Positions 9,474-20,510 of a stretch of 64,000 bases of DNA are shown piece by piece (within the stretch, counting starts at the first letter, position 1; every line of letters begins with the position of its first letter). A program made the translations under genes and the position numbers. The DNA is from Bosea sp. RAC05 (GTDB taxonomy: Bacteria > Pseudomonadota > Alphaproteobacteria > Rhizobiales > Beijerinckiaceae): positions 2,776,001 through 2,840,000 of the forward strand of contig NZ_CP016464.1 of NCBI RefSeq assembly GCF_001713455.1, given 5' to 3'. The notes below the pieces were generated by a model that worked only from the letters and a program-made list of their open reading frames with translations, was not told the origin of the DNA and ran no database searches.

Positions 9474-12400
9474 TTGCTGGACCAGGACGCGAACAGGCCG
9501 AGAGGCGATTCGGCGGCGGCCGCGGCACAGGCCGGGGCCGATTGCGACGTCGCCGAGGTCACGCGGCGCGCCAAGGCCGGGCTTCTGACGATCGCGGTGG
9601 CCGGCGTCGTCGCGCTGCTGACGCTCGCGGGCGCCGCCGCGACGCTCCTCGTCACGGGCCTCGTGCCGCTGTCGGGGCTGGAAGGGCGCATCACCGCGGC
9701 GATCGAGGAGCGGCTGGGCAAGGAATGGACGGTCGAGGCGGCGAGTGCCGAGCTCAGCCGCACCGACGGGCAGTCGCAACTGCGGGTCCGGCAGGTCTCC
9801 TTCCGCCACAGCAGCGGGGCGGCGATCCGGGCGCCCGAGGCCATCCTCGGCTATGAGCCGCTGGCGCTGCTGCGCGGCGACATCCGGCTGACCTCGGTCG
9901 ATCTGCGCGGCGTCAATGTCCGGCTCGGCGTCAACAAGGACGGCGCGCTGATCGTCAGCGCGGATGCCGCGCCGGCCGAGCCCGCGCTGCCGGCGACCCT
10001 GCCCGACTCGGCGCAATGGAACGCCTTCACCGGCATCATCGCGGCGATATCGACGCTCGCAAAGGGGGACGGGCTGCTCGGCGCGCTCGAGACGGCGGGC
10101 ATGAACGGCGCGCGGCTTGCCCTCGTCGATCCGGAAGGCCGCCAGAAGGCCGGCTTCGAGGATGTCGAGATCCGCCTGATGCGGACGCAGAACCGCGGCA
10201 CGCGCCTGACGGTCAAGGGCCGCACCGGCCAGCGCTGGAAGGAGCTGGCCATCGACCTGACCAGCAAGCCGGACGGGACGCAGCGCGCCGATCTCGACAT
10301 CGTGCGCTTCGAGCCCGCCGAAGTCGTCGCGCTGGCGCTCGGCACGGGCGGCCTGATGCTCGAGGGGCTGCCCCTGCGTGGCAAGGCCAGCCTCGTCCAG
10401 ACGCCCGACGGCCAGCGCTCGATCGAGGCACGCCTCGACGTCCTCCCCGGCGTGATCCGGTTTCCGGACGGGCCGATGCCGCCGATCGCGGTCGATGCGG
10501 CGCATTTCGAGGTCGCCAGCAGCGGCGATTTCTCGACCATCGACGTCAGGTCGATGGCGCTCTCCGCCGGGCCGACGCAGCTCGAGGCGCATGGCAGCAT
10601 CCGCGCCGAGGACGGCGCCTGGCGCGCTGCGCTCGAGGCGAAGGGGCAGCTTGCCGGCGTCGACAACGATCCGCCCGTCGCCATCGACATGGCGCGTGCC
10701 GATCTGCGCATCGACCCGCGCCAGAACGAGGTGCGGATCGACTCGATGTCGGTCCAGGGGCCGGCGATCCATGCGCAGGGCAAGGGGCTGGTCCAGCAGG
10801 TCGGTCCGTCGCCCCTGCAGCGCTTCTCGATCCTGGCGACGGAGTCCGATCCGCGGGCGGCGCTGGCGCTCTGGCCCCGCTGGACCTCGCCCGAGGTCCA
10901 CAGCACGCTCTCGCGCCAGTTCCTCGGCGGGCGGCTCGCCTCGCTGCGGGTCGAGATGGACCTGCCGGCGGAGGACCACGCCAGGCTGCTGCAGGGTGCC
11001 GGCATTCCCGACGAGGCGCTGACCGTCACGGTCGATGCCTCTCAGGTCCGGTTCGAGCCCGGCGCCGGCCTGCCGCTCCTGGTCGATGGACATGTCACGG
11101 GCCGGGCCACGGGACGGACGGTCAAGCTCGCGATCGAGTCGGCGAACGCCGAACTCGGCAACGGCCGGCAGCTCCAGATGAGCGAGGGCAGCTTCGAGAT
11201 TCCCGAGACATGGATGCCCCGGGCCCGGGCCCGGACGGCCTTCCGGACCATCGGATCGATGGAGGCCCTCGCAGCCCTCTTCGCCTTTCCCGCGCTGAAG
11301 GACTTCGCACCCGGCGACATCGATCCCGCCAGCCTGCGCGGCCATTCCGATCTCAGGAGCGTGGTTGCGCTCGCTCTGGTCGACGATCCCCGCCCCGGCG
11401 AGATCGTGATCACCAGCACGGGGACGCTTTCGGGCGTCGCCTCCGACACGCTGCTGGGGACCGAGAAGCTCGAGGGCGGCACGCTGTCGGTGCAGTTCGA
11501 CAAGGCGGGCCTCGCCGTCAGGGGCGACGCCCGCGTCGGCGGCGACCGGGCCCAGGTCGAGATCCGCCAGGATCCGAAGGGCAGGGGCGAGGCGACCCTG
11601 TCGCTGACGCTCGACAATGCGGCGAGGCAGAAGCGCGGGCTCGGGCCCGAGGCAGGAATCAACGGTCCGGTCGCGGTGCGGGTCACGAAGGCCCTGGGCA
11701 AGGGCGTGGCCGGGACGCCGCGCGTCGAGGCCGACCTGACCAGGGCCGCGCTCGACGGCGTCGTCCCCGGGCTGAGCAAGCCGGCCGGACGGGCCGCGAA
11801 GCTGTCCTTCCTCTATCTCGCGGATGCCGATGGCCCCGATCTCGACGACCTCGTCTTCGATTCCAATCCGGTGCTGATCCGCGGCAAGGTCGAGTTGACC
11901 CGGCAGAATGCCTTCGAAGCAGCCGGTCTGTCGCAGGTGCGGCTGTCCACCGGCGACAACCTCAAGGTCGACGCCAGGCGCGAGGGCAGCCTGACGCGGG
12001 TCGTGGTCCGCGGCGCCGTGGCCGATGTGCGCCCCTTCATCCGCGACCTCCAGAGCGCGTCCGGCCCTGCCGCGCGCGCCGGCAAGCCCGCCGGCAAGGG
12101 CGGCGACCTCGATCTCGACCTCGACGTGCCGATCCTGACCGGCTTCAACAACGAGGCCATCACCAACGCCACGCTCAAGCTGCAGAAGCGCGGCGGCGAT
12201 CTCCGGACGGTCGCGTTCCAGGGCCGGATCGGGCGCGCCGAGGTCACGGCGCGGCAGAGTTCGAAGCTCGGCGAGCCGGCCGGCGGCCTCGTCGTCCAGT
12301 CGGAGAATGGCGGCGCCCTGCTGCGCTTCGTCGATCTCTACCGCCGGGCCTTTGGCGGCGATCTCATCCTCAATCTCGGCCCTGGCGAAACGCGCCAGAG

Positions 12401-12947
12401 CGGCGAGCTGCTGTTCCGCAACTTCGTCGTCCGCGACGAGCCGGCTCTGCGCCGTGTCGTCGGCGGTCAGTCGGCCCAGGGGCTGGCCGGAGACCGCGCC
12501 GACAACGCAGCGCCGCCCCTGCCGATCAATGTCAGCGAGGTCACCTTCATCAAGCTGCGGGCGGAGTTCACGCGCTCCGCCAGCCGCCTCGACGTCTCCG
12601 ACATGGTGATCTGGGGCCAGCAGGTCGGCTTCACCCTGCAGGGCAATGTCGATTACGGGCGCGACCGCGTCGACATCGGCGGCACCTTCGTGCCGGGCTA
12701 TGCCTTCAACAACGCCTTCGCGCAGGTGCCGGTGGTGGGGGCGCTGCTCGGCGGCGGCAGCCAGTATGGCGGGCTCTTCGCCGTCAATTTCCGGATCGCC
12801 GGCGCCGCCAGCGCCCCGACCATGACGATCAACCCGCTCTCGGCGATCGCGCCCGGCATCCTGCGCCGCTTCGTCGACCCGCTCGGCGGCGCGCCGGCCC
12901 AGCAGCCGATCCAGCCGAGCCCGCCCGGCCAGCCGCCGACGCGCTGA
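9474..12947 (+). CDS. AsmA-like / DUF3971 giant membrane protein (YhdP-TamB type)
   Basis: 1157 residues starting at TTG. One membrane helix (about residues 37-62, LLTIAVAGVVALLTLAGAAATLLV) is followed by a very long repetitive beta-rich region with DUF3971, and a C-terminal AsmA-like domain (RVDIGGTFVPGYAFNNAFAQ, then PVVGALLGGGSQYGGLFAVN). The layout is that of bridge-like lipid-transfer proteins spanning the periplasm, such as YhdP. A role in phospholipid transport to the outer membrane is inferred from the family. It ends with a proline-rich tail and is convergent with tyrS. Confidence 0.88.
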   Translation: MLDQDANRPRGDSAAAAAQAGADCDVAEVTRRAKAGLLTIAVAGVVALLTLAGAAATLLVTGLVPLSGLEGRITAAIEERLGKEWTVEAASAELSRTDGQSQLRVRQVSFRHSSGAAIRAPEAILGYEPLALLRGDIRLTSVDLRGVNVRLGVNKDGALIVSADAAPAEPALPATLPDSAQWNAFTGIIAAISTLAKGDGLLGALETAGMNGARLALVDPEGRQKAGFEDVEIRLMRTQNRGTRLTVKGRTGQRWKELAIDLTSKPDGTQRADLDIVRFEPAEVVALALGTGGLMLEGLPLRGKASLVQTPDGQRSIEARLDVLPGVIRFPDGPMPPIAVDAAHFEVASSGDFSTIDVRSMALSAGPTQLEAHGSIRAEDGAWRAALEAKGQLAGVDNDPPVAIDMARADLRIDPRQNEVRIDSMSVQGPAIHAQGKGLVQQVGPSPLQRFSILATESDPRAALALWPRWTSPEVHSTLSRQFLGGRLASLRVEMDLPAEDHARLLQGAGIPDEALTVTVDASQVRFEPGAGLPLLVDGHVTGRATGRTVKLAIESANAELGNGRQLQMSEGSFEIPETWMPRARARTAFRTIGSMEALAALFAFPALKDFAPGDIDPASLRGHSDLRSVVALALVDDPRPGEIVITSTGTLSGVASDTLLGTEKLEGGTLSVQFDKAGLAVRGDARVGGDRAQVEIRQDPKGRGEATLSLTLDNAARQKRGLGPEAGINGPVAVRVTKALGKGVAGTPRVEADLTRAALDGVVPGLSKPAGRAAKLSFLYLADADGPDLDDLVFDSNPVLIRGKVELTRQNAFEAAGLSQVRLSTGDNLKVDARREGSLTRVVVRGAVADVRPFIRDLQSASGPAARAGKPAGKGGDLDLDLDVPILTGFNNEAITNATLKLQKRGGDLRTVAFQGRIGRAEVTARQSSKLGEPAGGLVVQSENGGALLRFVDLYRRAFGGDLILNLGPGETRQSGELLFRNFVVRDEPALRRVVGGQSAQGLAGDRADNAAPPLPINVSEVTFIKLRAEFTRSASRLDVSDMVIWGQQVGFTLQGNVDYGRDRVDIGGTFVPGYAFNNAFAQVPVVGALLGGGSQYGGLFAVNFRIAGAASAPTMTINPLSAIAPGILRRFVDPLGGAPAQQPIQPSPPGQPPTR

Positions 12948-12953
12948 GGCCGG

Positions 12954-14204
12954 CTACTCCGGCCGCAGCAGGATGTGCTTCTTCTTGCCGAAGGAGAGCT
13001 TGATCGCGCCCTCCGCGAGGTCGGCGGTGCCGAGCATGGCGCGCTCGTCGGTGACGACGGCGTCGTTGACGCGCAGGCCACCGGCCTTGACCTGCCGGCG
13101 GGCCTCGCCGGTCGAGGGCACGAGCCCGGCCTTCACGAAGGCGCTCAGCACGCCCAGCCCCGGCTCCAGCTCCGCCCGCGCGATCGCGACGCTCGGCAGG
13201 TCGGCCGCCGTCTCGCCCTGCTCGAAGGTCTTGCGCGCCGTCTCGGCCGCAGCCTCCGCCGCCTCGCGGCCATGCACGATGGCGGTGATCTCGGTCGCCA
13301 GGATCTTCTTGGCCTCGTTGATCTCCGAGCCGCCGAGCGCGGCGAGCTTCGCGATTTCGGGCAGCGGCAGGCGCGTGAACACCTTGAGGAAGCGGCCGAC
13401 ATCGGCGTCCTCGGTGTTGCGGAAATACTGCCAGAAATCATAGGGGCTGAAGACATCGGCGTTCAGCCAGACGGCGCCATTGGCGGTCTTGCCCATCTTG
13501 GCGCCCGAGGCGGTGGTCAAGAGCGGCGTCGTCACGCAGTAGAGCTGCGGCCCGCCCATCCGGTGCGAGAGGTCGACGCCATTGATGATGTTGCCCCACT
13601 GGTCCGAGCCGCCCATCTGCAGGCGGCAGCCATGGCGCCGGTTGAGCTCGACGAAGTCGTAGCCCTGCATGATCATGTAGTTGAATTCGAGGAAGGACAG
13701 CGACTGCTCGCGGTCGAGCCGCAGCTTCACCGAGTCGAAGGAGAGCATCCGGTTGACCGAGAAGTGGCGGCCGACCTCGCGCAGGAACTCGACATAGTTC
13801 AGCTTCAAGAGCCAGTCGGCATTGTTGGCCATCAGCGCGTCCGTCGGGCCGTCGCCATAGCGCAGGATGCGGCCGAAGACCCGCTTGATGCTCTCGATAT
13901 TGGTCGCGATCTCCTCGACGGTGAGCAGCTTGCGCTGGTCGTCGCGGAAGGAGGGGTCGCCGACCATCGAGGTGCCGCCGCCCATCAGCGTGATCGGCCG
14001 GTGCCCGGTTTCCTGGAACCAGTACAGCATCGTCAGCGAGATCAGATTGCCGATATGGATGCTCGTCGCGGTCGCGTCATAGCCGACATAGGCCGTCTGC
14101 ACGCCCTGCCGGCAGAGCGCGTCAAGGCCCTCCGGATCGGAGACCTGATGGATCAGGCCGCGCTCGTCGAGCACGCGCAGGAAATCGGACTTGTAGGTGG
14201 TCAT
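12954..14204 (-). CDS. tyrS: Tyrosyl-tRNA synthetase
   Basis: 416 residues, class I. The HIGH motif is [11 protein letters not shown] and the KMSKS loop is [12 protein letters not shown]. Tyrosine-pocket residues are in [12 protein letters not shown] and MQGYDFVEL, and [11 protein letters not shown] is typical of bacterial TyrRS. A C-terminal S4 RNA-binding domain follows ([18 protein letters not shown]). The start at 14204 matches family length; the upstream frame crosses an intergenic palindrome. Confidence 0.97.
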   Translation of the reverse strand: MTTYKSDFLRVLDERGLIHQVSDPEGLDALCRQGVQTAYVGYDATATSIHIGNLISLTMLYWFQETGHRPITLMGGGTSMVGDPSFRDDQRKLLTVEEIATNIESIKRVFGRILRYGDGPTDALMANNADWLLKLNYVEFLREVGRHFSVNRMLSFDSVKLRLDREQSLSFLEFNYMIMQGYDFVELNRRHGCRLQMGGSDQWGNIINGVDLSHRMGGPQLYCVTTPLLTTASGAKMGKTANGAVWLNADVFSPYDFWQYFRNTEDADVGRFLKVFTRLPLPEIAKLAALGGSEINEAKKILATEITAIVHGREAAEAAAETARKTFEQGETAADLPSVAIARAELEPGLGVLSAFVKAGLVPSTGEARRQVKAGGLRVNDAVVTDERAMLGTADLAEGAIKLSFGKKKHILLRPE

Positions 14205-14238
14205 GGCTGGGTTCTCGTCGGGGCCGACAGCTCGTCCA

Positions 14239-14333
14239 CCGTCATGGTCGGGCTTGTCCCGACCATCCACGTCTTCTGGAGCCGGGCGCCGTGCCCAAGA
14301 CGTGGATGCTCGCCACATGGGCGAGCATGACGG
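14239..14333. repeat. 95-bp composite intergenic palindrome
   Basis: The outer arms CCGTCATG and CATGACGG enclose two perfect 7-bp hairpins (GGTCGGG/CCCGACC at 14246-14264 and GCTCGCC/GGCGAGC at 14308-14326) and a shared stem ATCCACGTCTT (14265-14275) / AAGACGTGGAT (14297-14307). The whole can fold as a multi-branched structure. It lies between the hydrolase stop and tyrS start, so it could terminate the first and shape the leader of the second. Its layout matches the element at 23565-23658. Confidence 0.85.
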
Positions 14334-14342
14334 AGAGGATCG

Positions 14343-15014
14343 TCAGACGCTTTCCTGTTCGCTCTTGATGATCTCGGGGCCGACCATGCGGTCGAGATAG
14401 GTGCCGACCTGGCTCATCAGCACGTCGACCTTGCCGTCGAAGAAGTGGTTGGCGCCGTCCACGACCGTGTGCTCGATCTGGATGCCCTTCTGCGTCTTCA
14501 CCTTCTCGATCACCGCCATGACCTCCTTGACCGGCGCCACGCGGTCCTCGGATCCATGGACGAACAGGCCTGAGGAGGGGCAGGGCGCCAGGAAGGAGAA
14601 GTCGTAGCGGTTGGCCATCGCCGCGATCGAGAGGAAGCCCTCGATCTCGGGGCGGCGCATCAGGAGCTGCATGCCGATCCAGGCGCCGAAGGAGACGCCG
14701 GTGATCCAGCAGCTCTTGGCCTCGGGGTTCAGCGCCTGCATCCAGTCGAGCGCGGCGGCAGCGTCGGAGAGCTCGCCCGCACCATGGTCGAAATGGCCCT
14801 GGCTGCGGCCCACGCCGCGGAAGTTGAAGCGCAGCGCCGAGAAGCCACGATTCACGAAGGTGTAGAACAGGTTGTAGACGATCTGGTTGTTCATCGTCCC
14901 GCCGAACTGCGGGTGCGGATGCAGGATGATCGCGAGCGGCGCACCCCGCTTCTTGGCCGGCTGGTACCGGCCCTCGATCCGGCCGGCCGGGCCGTTGAAA
15001 ATCACCTCGGGCAT
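14343..15014 (-). CDS. Alpha/beta hydrolase (COG2945-like)
   Basis: 223 residues. Serine nucleophile in GVSFGAW, acid in HGSEDRVAP and histidine in DGANHFFDGK. The N-terminal ILHPHPQFGGTMNN and FNFRGVGRSQG are characteristic of the small esterase family COG2945. Substrate unknown. No signal peptide, so it is cytoplasmic. Confidence 0.88.
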   Translation of the reverse strand: MPEVIFNGPAGRIEGRYQPAKKRGAPLAIILHPHPQFGGTMNNQIVYNLFYTFVNRGFSALRFNFRGVGRSQGHFDHGAGELSDAAAALDWMQALNPEAKSCWITGVSFGAWIGMQLLMRRPEIEGFLSIAAMANRYDFSFLAPCPSSGLFVHGSEDRVAPVKEVMAVIEKVKTQKGIQIEHTVVDGANHFFDGKVDVLMSQVGTYLDRMVGPEIIKSEQESV

Positions 15015-15133
15015 CGTCTCGTCGCCTTTGTGTTGGGCTGCTGCCGCCTCGAACGGGCCGGGAGCCGGCGGAATGCCGCCGCTCTGGCCCGGCCGCCCTT
15101 GACGACGCCGCCGCTCGCGCCCTACATCAGGCG

Positions 15134-15150
15134 CTTAGAATGGTTCTAAC
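15134..15150. promoter_or_regulatory. ICE/Irr-type iron box upstream of the suf operon
   Basis: A perfect dyad TTAGAA-TGG-TTCTAA (15135-15149) within CTTAGAATGGTTCTAAC closely matches the rhizobial Irr-binding ICE consensus. It lies 164 bases before the GTG of the first suf gene. The 299-base gap 15015-15313 has no credible gene and otherwise only leader sequence. Irr control of suf is known in Rhizobiales; function here is inferred. Confidence 0.75.
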
Positions 15151-15313
15151 GGCCGTGAACAAGTCGAGAACATGGGCAGTCGCCGCTTCGGATGGCTGCT
15201 CAGGATCCCGGCCAGAGCCGGTTCGGACGGGCGGCTATAGCACGGCGCCGGGGTGCGAATTCAAGCATTTCGTGCCCGCTGGCCTGTGAAGCAGAATTGG
15301 AGCAACCGCGATC

Positions 15314-16519
15314 GTGACCCTCCCGGCACGCGCCTACCTCGATCACAACGCCACGACCCCGGTCCGGCCGGAGGTCGTGCAGGCGATGGTGCGCGCTCTG
15401 GAGCTGCCCGGCAATCCGTCTTCGGTCCATGCCGAGGGCAGAGCGGCGCGTAGCGCGGTTGAGCGTGCGCGCGAGCAGGTGGCCGGGCTGGTCGGGGCCA
15501 AGGCCGCCAACGTTGTCTTCACCGGCGGCGGCACCGAGGCCAACGCGACCCTGCTGTCGCCCGCGCTGATGGACTGCGACGGCGGGCGCGACTGCGTGCG
15601 GACCCCGGCTTCGCTGCTCCTCCATAGCGCCACCGAGCATCCTTGCGTCCGCGACGGTCACCGCTTTCCGGCGCAAGTGGCCGAGGCGCTTCCCGTCGAT
15701 GCCGACGGCGTCGTTGACACGGCCTGGCTCACGGCCCGTCTGGAGCGCCTCACCGCGGAGCATCCGGGCGCGCGGGCGTTGGTCTCCGTCCACCTCGCCA
15801 ACAACGAGACCGGCGTGATCCAGCCGCTCGCGGCCATCGCGGCGATCGCAAAGCGCTTCGGCGCGCTCGTTCACAGCGACGCCGTCCAGGCCGCCGGCAA
15901 GATCGCGGTCGACATCGAGGCGCTCGGCGTCGACGTGCTCACCCTCTCGGCCCACAAGCTCGGCGGCCCCAAGGGCGTCGGCGCCATCGTCTTCCGCACC
16001 GGCGCGCTCGAACTCGCCGACAAGCTGCTGCGCGGCGGCGGCCAGGAGCGCGGCTGGCGGGCCGGCACCGAGAACGTGCCCGGCATCGTTGGCTTCGGCG
16101 TCGCCGCCGGCCTCGCCGCGCAGGCGCTCGCCACCGAAGGCCTGCGCCTTGTCACCCTGCGCGACCGGCTGGAGGCGGGGCTGCTGGCGCTGTCGCCGCA
16201 GACCGCGCTCTTTGGCCGCGCCGCGCCGCGCCTGCCCAACACCTCGGCCTTCGCGACACCGGGGCTGAGCGCCGAGACGACGCTGATCAAGCTCGACCTC
16301 GCGGGCGTCGCCCTGTCGTCCGGCTCGGCCTGTTCCTCCGGCAAGGTCCGGCGCTCCCATGTGCTGACCGCCATGGGCGTCGACCCCGCCATGAGCGCAG
16401 GGGCCTTGCGGGCGTCGCTCGGATGGACCACCTGCGAGGCCGACATCGACCTCTTTCTCGCGGCCTATGCGAAAGCGCTGGCCGCGATCCCTGATCGGAG
16501 CGCGCGGGCTGCCGCCTGA
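15314..16519 (+). CDS. Cysteine desulfurase, group I (NifS/IscS-like), first suf gene
   Basis: 401 residues, PLP enzyme releasing sulfur from cysteine for Fe-S assembly. N-terminal AYLDHNATTPVRPEV, PLP lysine K215 in LSAHKLGGPKG, and active-site C340 in the long group I loop SSGSACSSGKVRRSHVL. GTG start with GGAG upstream. It leads an operon that also has SufS, giving two desulfurases, as in the sufS2-B-C-D-S1-X-A arrangement reported for rhizobia. No iscR is beside it; the ICE box lies in front instead. Confidence 0.92.
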   Translation: MTLPARAYLDHNATTPVRPEVVQAMVRALELPGNPSSVHAEGRAARSAVERAREQVAGLVGAKAANVVFTGGGTEANATLLSPALMDCDGGRDCVRTPASLLLHSATEHPCVRDGHRFPAQVAEALPVDADGVVDTAWLTARLERLTAEHPGARALVSVHLANNETGVIQPLAAIAAIAKRFGALVHSDAVQAAGKIAVDIEALGVDVLTLSAHKLGGPKGVGAIVFRTGALELADKLLRGGGQERGWRAGTENVPGIVGFGVAAGLAAQALATEGLRLVTLRDRLEAGLLALSPQTALFGRAAPRLPNTSAFATPGLSAETTLIKLDLAGVALSSGSACSSGKVRRSHVLTAMGVDPAMSAGALRASLGWTTCEADIDLFLAAYAKALAAIPDRSARAAA

Positions 16520-16579
16520 CGCGTTGCGCACGACGAAGACCAAACCGGCGGGCCTTGAACCCGCGACAGGAGAGCAGAC

Positions 16580-18049
<1,470 letters not shown>

Positions 18050-18057
18050 TTTGAACC

Positions 18058-18163
18058 AGCCCTCATCCTGAGGAGCCGCCAGAGGCGGCGTCTCGAAGGA
18101 TGATGGGTTCGTTACTTGAAAGCATCCTTCGAGACGCGCTGCGCGCTCCTCAGGATGAGGGCT
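18058..18163. repeat. 106-bp palindrome between sufB and sufC
   Basis: Perfect 19-bp outer arms (AGCCCTCATCCTGAGGAGC at 18058-18076, its complement at 18145-18163) enclose a second perfect 15-bp pair (GCGTCTCGAAGGATG 18088-18102; CATCCTTCGAGACGC 18123-18137). The sequence is of the CCTCATCCTGAGGAGC type dispersed in intergenic regions of Bradyrhizobium- and Bosea-like genomes. Transcribed inside the operon, it would form a very stable RNA hairpin. Confidence 0.9.
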
Positions 18164-18180
18164 CACGAAAGAACGAAACC

Positions 18181-18933
18181 ATGCTCGAAATTCGCAACCT
18201 CGTCGTCAAGATCGCCGACGAAGACAAGCAGATCCTCAACGGCCTCAACCTCACCGTGAATGACGGCGAGGTCGCCGCCATCATGGGGCCGAATGGCTCC
18301 GGCAAGTCCACGCTGAGCTATGTCATCGCCGGCAAGGAGGACTATGAGGTCCTCGACGGCGAGATCCTGCTCAATGGCGAGAACGTGCTGGAGATGGAGG
18401 CCGATGCCCGCGCCGCTGCCGGCATCTTCCTAGCCTTCCAGTACCCGCTGGAGATCCCCGGCGTCGCCACCATGACCTTCCTGAAGGCGGCGATGAACGC
18501 CCAGCGCCGCGCCCGCGGCGAGGCCGAGCTGCTGACGCCCGACTTCATCAAGGCCGTCAACGGCGCCGCCGACAAGCTCGGCATCGCCAAGGACATGCTG
18601 CGCCGGCCGCTCAATGTCGGCTTCTCCGGCGGCGAGAAGAAGCGCATGGAAATCCTGCAGATGGCGCTGCTCTCGCCCTCCATGTGCATCCTCGACGAGA
18701 CCGATTCCGGCCTCGACATCGACGCGCTGCGCATCGTCGCGGACGGCGTCAACGCGCTGCGCGACAAGAGCCGTGGCTTCCTCGTCATCACCCACTACCA
18801 GCGCCTGCTCGACCACATCATCCCCGACACGGTCCACGTCATGTCGAAGGGCCGAATCGTGAAGACGGGCGGCAAGGAACTGGCGCTCGAGCTCGAGAAG
18901 TCGGGCTACGCCGCCTATGTGGAGGCGGCGTGA
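18181..18933 (+). CDS. sufC: Fe-S cluster assembly ATPase SufC
   Basis: 250-residue ABC-type ATPase that drives the SufBCD scaffold. Walker [10 protein letters not shown] (36-44), Q-loop [11 protein letters not shown], signature [14 protein letters not shown], Walker [14 protein letters not shown] and H-loop [10 protein letters not shown] are all intact. The ATG at 18181 gives family length and excludes a spurious N-terminal extension through the preceding palindrome. The stop overlaps the sufD start by one base (TGATG). Confidence 0.98.
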   Translation: MLEIRNLVVKIADEDKQILNGLNLTVNDGEVAAIMGPNGSGKSTLSYVIAGKEDYEVLDGEILLNGENVLEMEADARAAAGIFLAFQYPLEIPGVATMTFLKAAMNAQRRARGEAELLTPDFIKAVNGAADKLGIAKDMLRRPLNVGFSGGEKKRMEILQMALLSPSMCILDETDSGLDIDALRIVADGVNALRDKSRGFLVITHYQRLLDHIIPDTVHVMSKGRIVKTGGKELALELEKSGYAAYVEAA

Positions 18934-20282
18934 TGTCCGTCGTCACCCCGCTGAAGACGGCGGCCGAGCAGGCGCTGAGCGCCCAGTTCGCCGCCGCCAA
19001 GGCCGAGCTGCCCGGCGCCCTGCCGGTTCGCAAGCTGCGCGAGGATGCCTTCGCCGGCTTCGAGGTCCGCGGCCTGCCGCATCGCCGGCTCGAGACCTGG
19101 CGCTACACCGATCTGCGCGGCCTGCTGCGTGAGGCCCGTCCGCTGGCCGAGAGCGCGACGGTCAGCGTGGCGGTGCGTGCCCGCGTCGCGGCGCTTCCCG
19201 CCGGCGGCGTCAGGCTCGTCCTCGTCGACGGTGTCTTCGTCCCCGAGCTGTCGACGCTGGAAGGGCTGCCCGAAGGCCTCTCGATCCACAGCCTGGCGGA
19301 TGCGCTGGTCTCGGGTCGCGATGACCTCGCCCGCGTGCTCTCCGGGCCGGGCGTGGCCAGCACCGATGCCGGGCTGATGCTCAACACGGCGCTGATGCGC
19401 GACGGCGTCTTCATCGAGATCGCCGCCGGCACGGAACTGGCGCAGCCGGTGACCATTCTGTCCCTCGCCTCGGGCGAGGAGGAGCGCGCGATCTTCCATC
19501 GCTCGGTCGTGCTGGCCGGAGCCGGTGCGAAGGCGACAATCGTCGAGATCGGCGAGAGCGTCGGCAGCGCCGCCTCCCAGATCAACGGCGCCATCGTCTT
19601 CGAGACCGGCGACGAGAGCGACGTGCAGCATGTCCGCATGATCACGCGCCACCGGCCGGAGACCGTGCAGGTCCAGAGCCTGCTGGCGACCGTCGGCGGC
19701 CAGGCGAAGTTCGAATCCTTCGCCCTGGTCTGCAACGCCGGCACGCTGCGCCAGCAGCATTTCGTCCGCTATGCTGGCGAGCACACCGAGATCGGCCTGC
19801 GCGGCGTCAACCTGCTCGGCGGCAGCGAGCATTCCGACGTGACGCTGGTCATGGACCATGAGGTCCCCCACGGCACCAGCCGCGAGATGTTCAAGTCGAT
19901 CATCGGCGGCGAGGGCACCGGCGTCTTCCAGGGCAAGGTCATCGTGCGTCAGCACGCCCAGAAGACCGACGGCAACATGAAGAGCAACGCGCTGCTGCTG
20001 AACGACGGCGCGACCATGTTCAACAAGCCCGAACTCGAGATCTTCGCCGATGACGTCGTCTGCGGCCACGGCGCCACCGTCGCCCAGATCGACGGCGAGC
20101 AGCTCTTCTACCTGATGGCGCGCGGCCTGCCGCGGCCGCAAGCCGAGGCGCTGGTGCTGCAGGCCTTCGCCGGCGAGGCGGTCGAGTTCGTGCAGGACGA
20201 GGCGCTGCGCGAGATGGTCATGACCGAGATCGAGGCCTGGCTCGGCGCGCGCGAAGCCTCCTCCGTGGTGAGTGCGGTCTGA
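18933..20282 (+). CDS. sufD: Fe-S cluster assembly protein SufD
   Basis: 449-residue SufB paralogue that pairs with SufB and SufC. Recognisable blocks: RLETWRYTDLRGLLR near the N-terminus, LLGGSEHSDVTLVMDHEVPH, GEGTGVFQGKVIVRQHAQKTDGN split across the core, and FADDVVCGHGATVAQIDGEQ with LFYLMARGLPRPQA at the C-terminus. The start overlaps the sufC stop and its own stop overlaps the next start in the same TGATG fashion, so three genes are coupled. Confidence 0.97.
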   Translation: MSVVTPLKTAAEQALSAQFAAAKAELPGALPVRKLREDAFAGFEVRGLPHRRLETWRYTDLRGLLREARPLAESATVSVAVRARVAALPAGGVRLVLVDGVFVPELSTLEGLPEGLSIHSLADALVSGRDDLARVLSGPGVASTDAGLMLNTALMRDGVFIEIAAGTELAQPVTILSLASGEEERAIFHRSVVLAGAGAKATIVEIGESVGSAASQINGAIVFETGDESDVQHVRMITRHRPETVQVQSLLATVGGQAKFESFALVCNAGTLRQQHFVRYAGEHTEIGLRGVNLLGGSEHSDVTLVMDHEVPHGTSREMFKSIIGGEGTGVFQGKVIVRQHAQKTDGNMKSNALLLNDGATMFNKPELEIFADDVVCGHGATVAQIDGEQLFYLMARGLPRPQAEALVLQAFAGEAVEFVQDEALREMVMTEIEAWLGAREASSVVSAV

Positions 20283-20506
20283 TGCCCTACGTCAATCTGC
20301 AGATCACCAAGGGCGCGACGCGGGCCCAGAAGGCCGAGATCGTCAAGGCCTTCACCGACACGCTTGTGCGCGTGCTGGGAAAGAACCCGCAGAACACCCA
20401 TATCGTGATCCAGGAGATCGAGCGCGAGGATTGGGGCCATGGCGGCGAACTGGTCGCCGACAAGACAGCTTTAGACAAGGCCCCTGCCTCGCTTGGAAAG
20501 GCTTGA
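20282..20506 (+). CDS. 4-oxalocrotonate tautomerase-like protein inside the suf operon
   Basis: 74 residues. After Met removal the protein would begin with the catalytic Pro of the 4-OT/MIF superfamily (MPYVNLQITKGATRAQKAEI). The length is slightly above the usual 60-70. It is coupled to sufD by TGATG and followed within 5 bases by sufS, so it is an integral part of the operon. No sulfur or iron role for such tautomerases is established; the substrate is unknown. Confidence 0.85.
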   Translation: MPYVNLQITKGATRAQKAEIVKAFTDTLVRVLGKNPQNTHIVIQEIEREDWGHGGELVADKTALDKAPASLGKA

Positions 20507-20510
20507 GAAC

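Noticed and set aside
10016..13003. 995-aa plus-strand frame
   Set aside because: Out-of-frame shadow of the AsmA-like gene, Arg-rich with no family sense.
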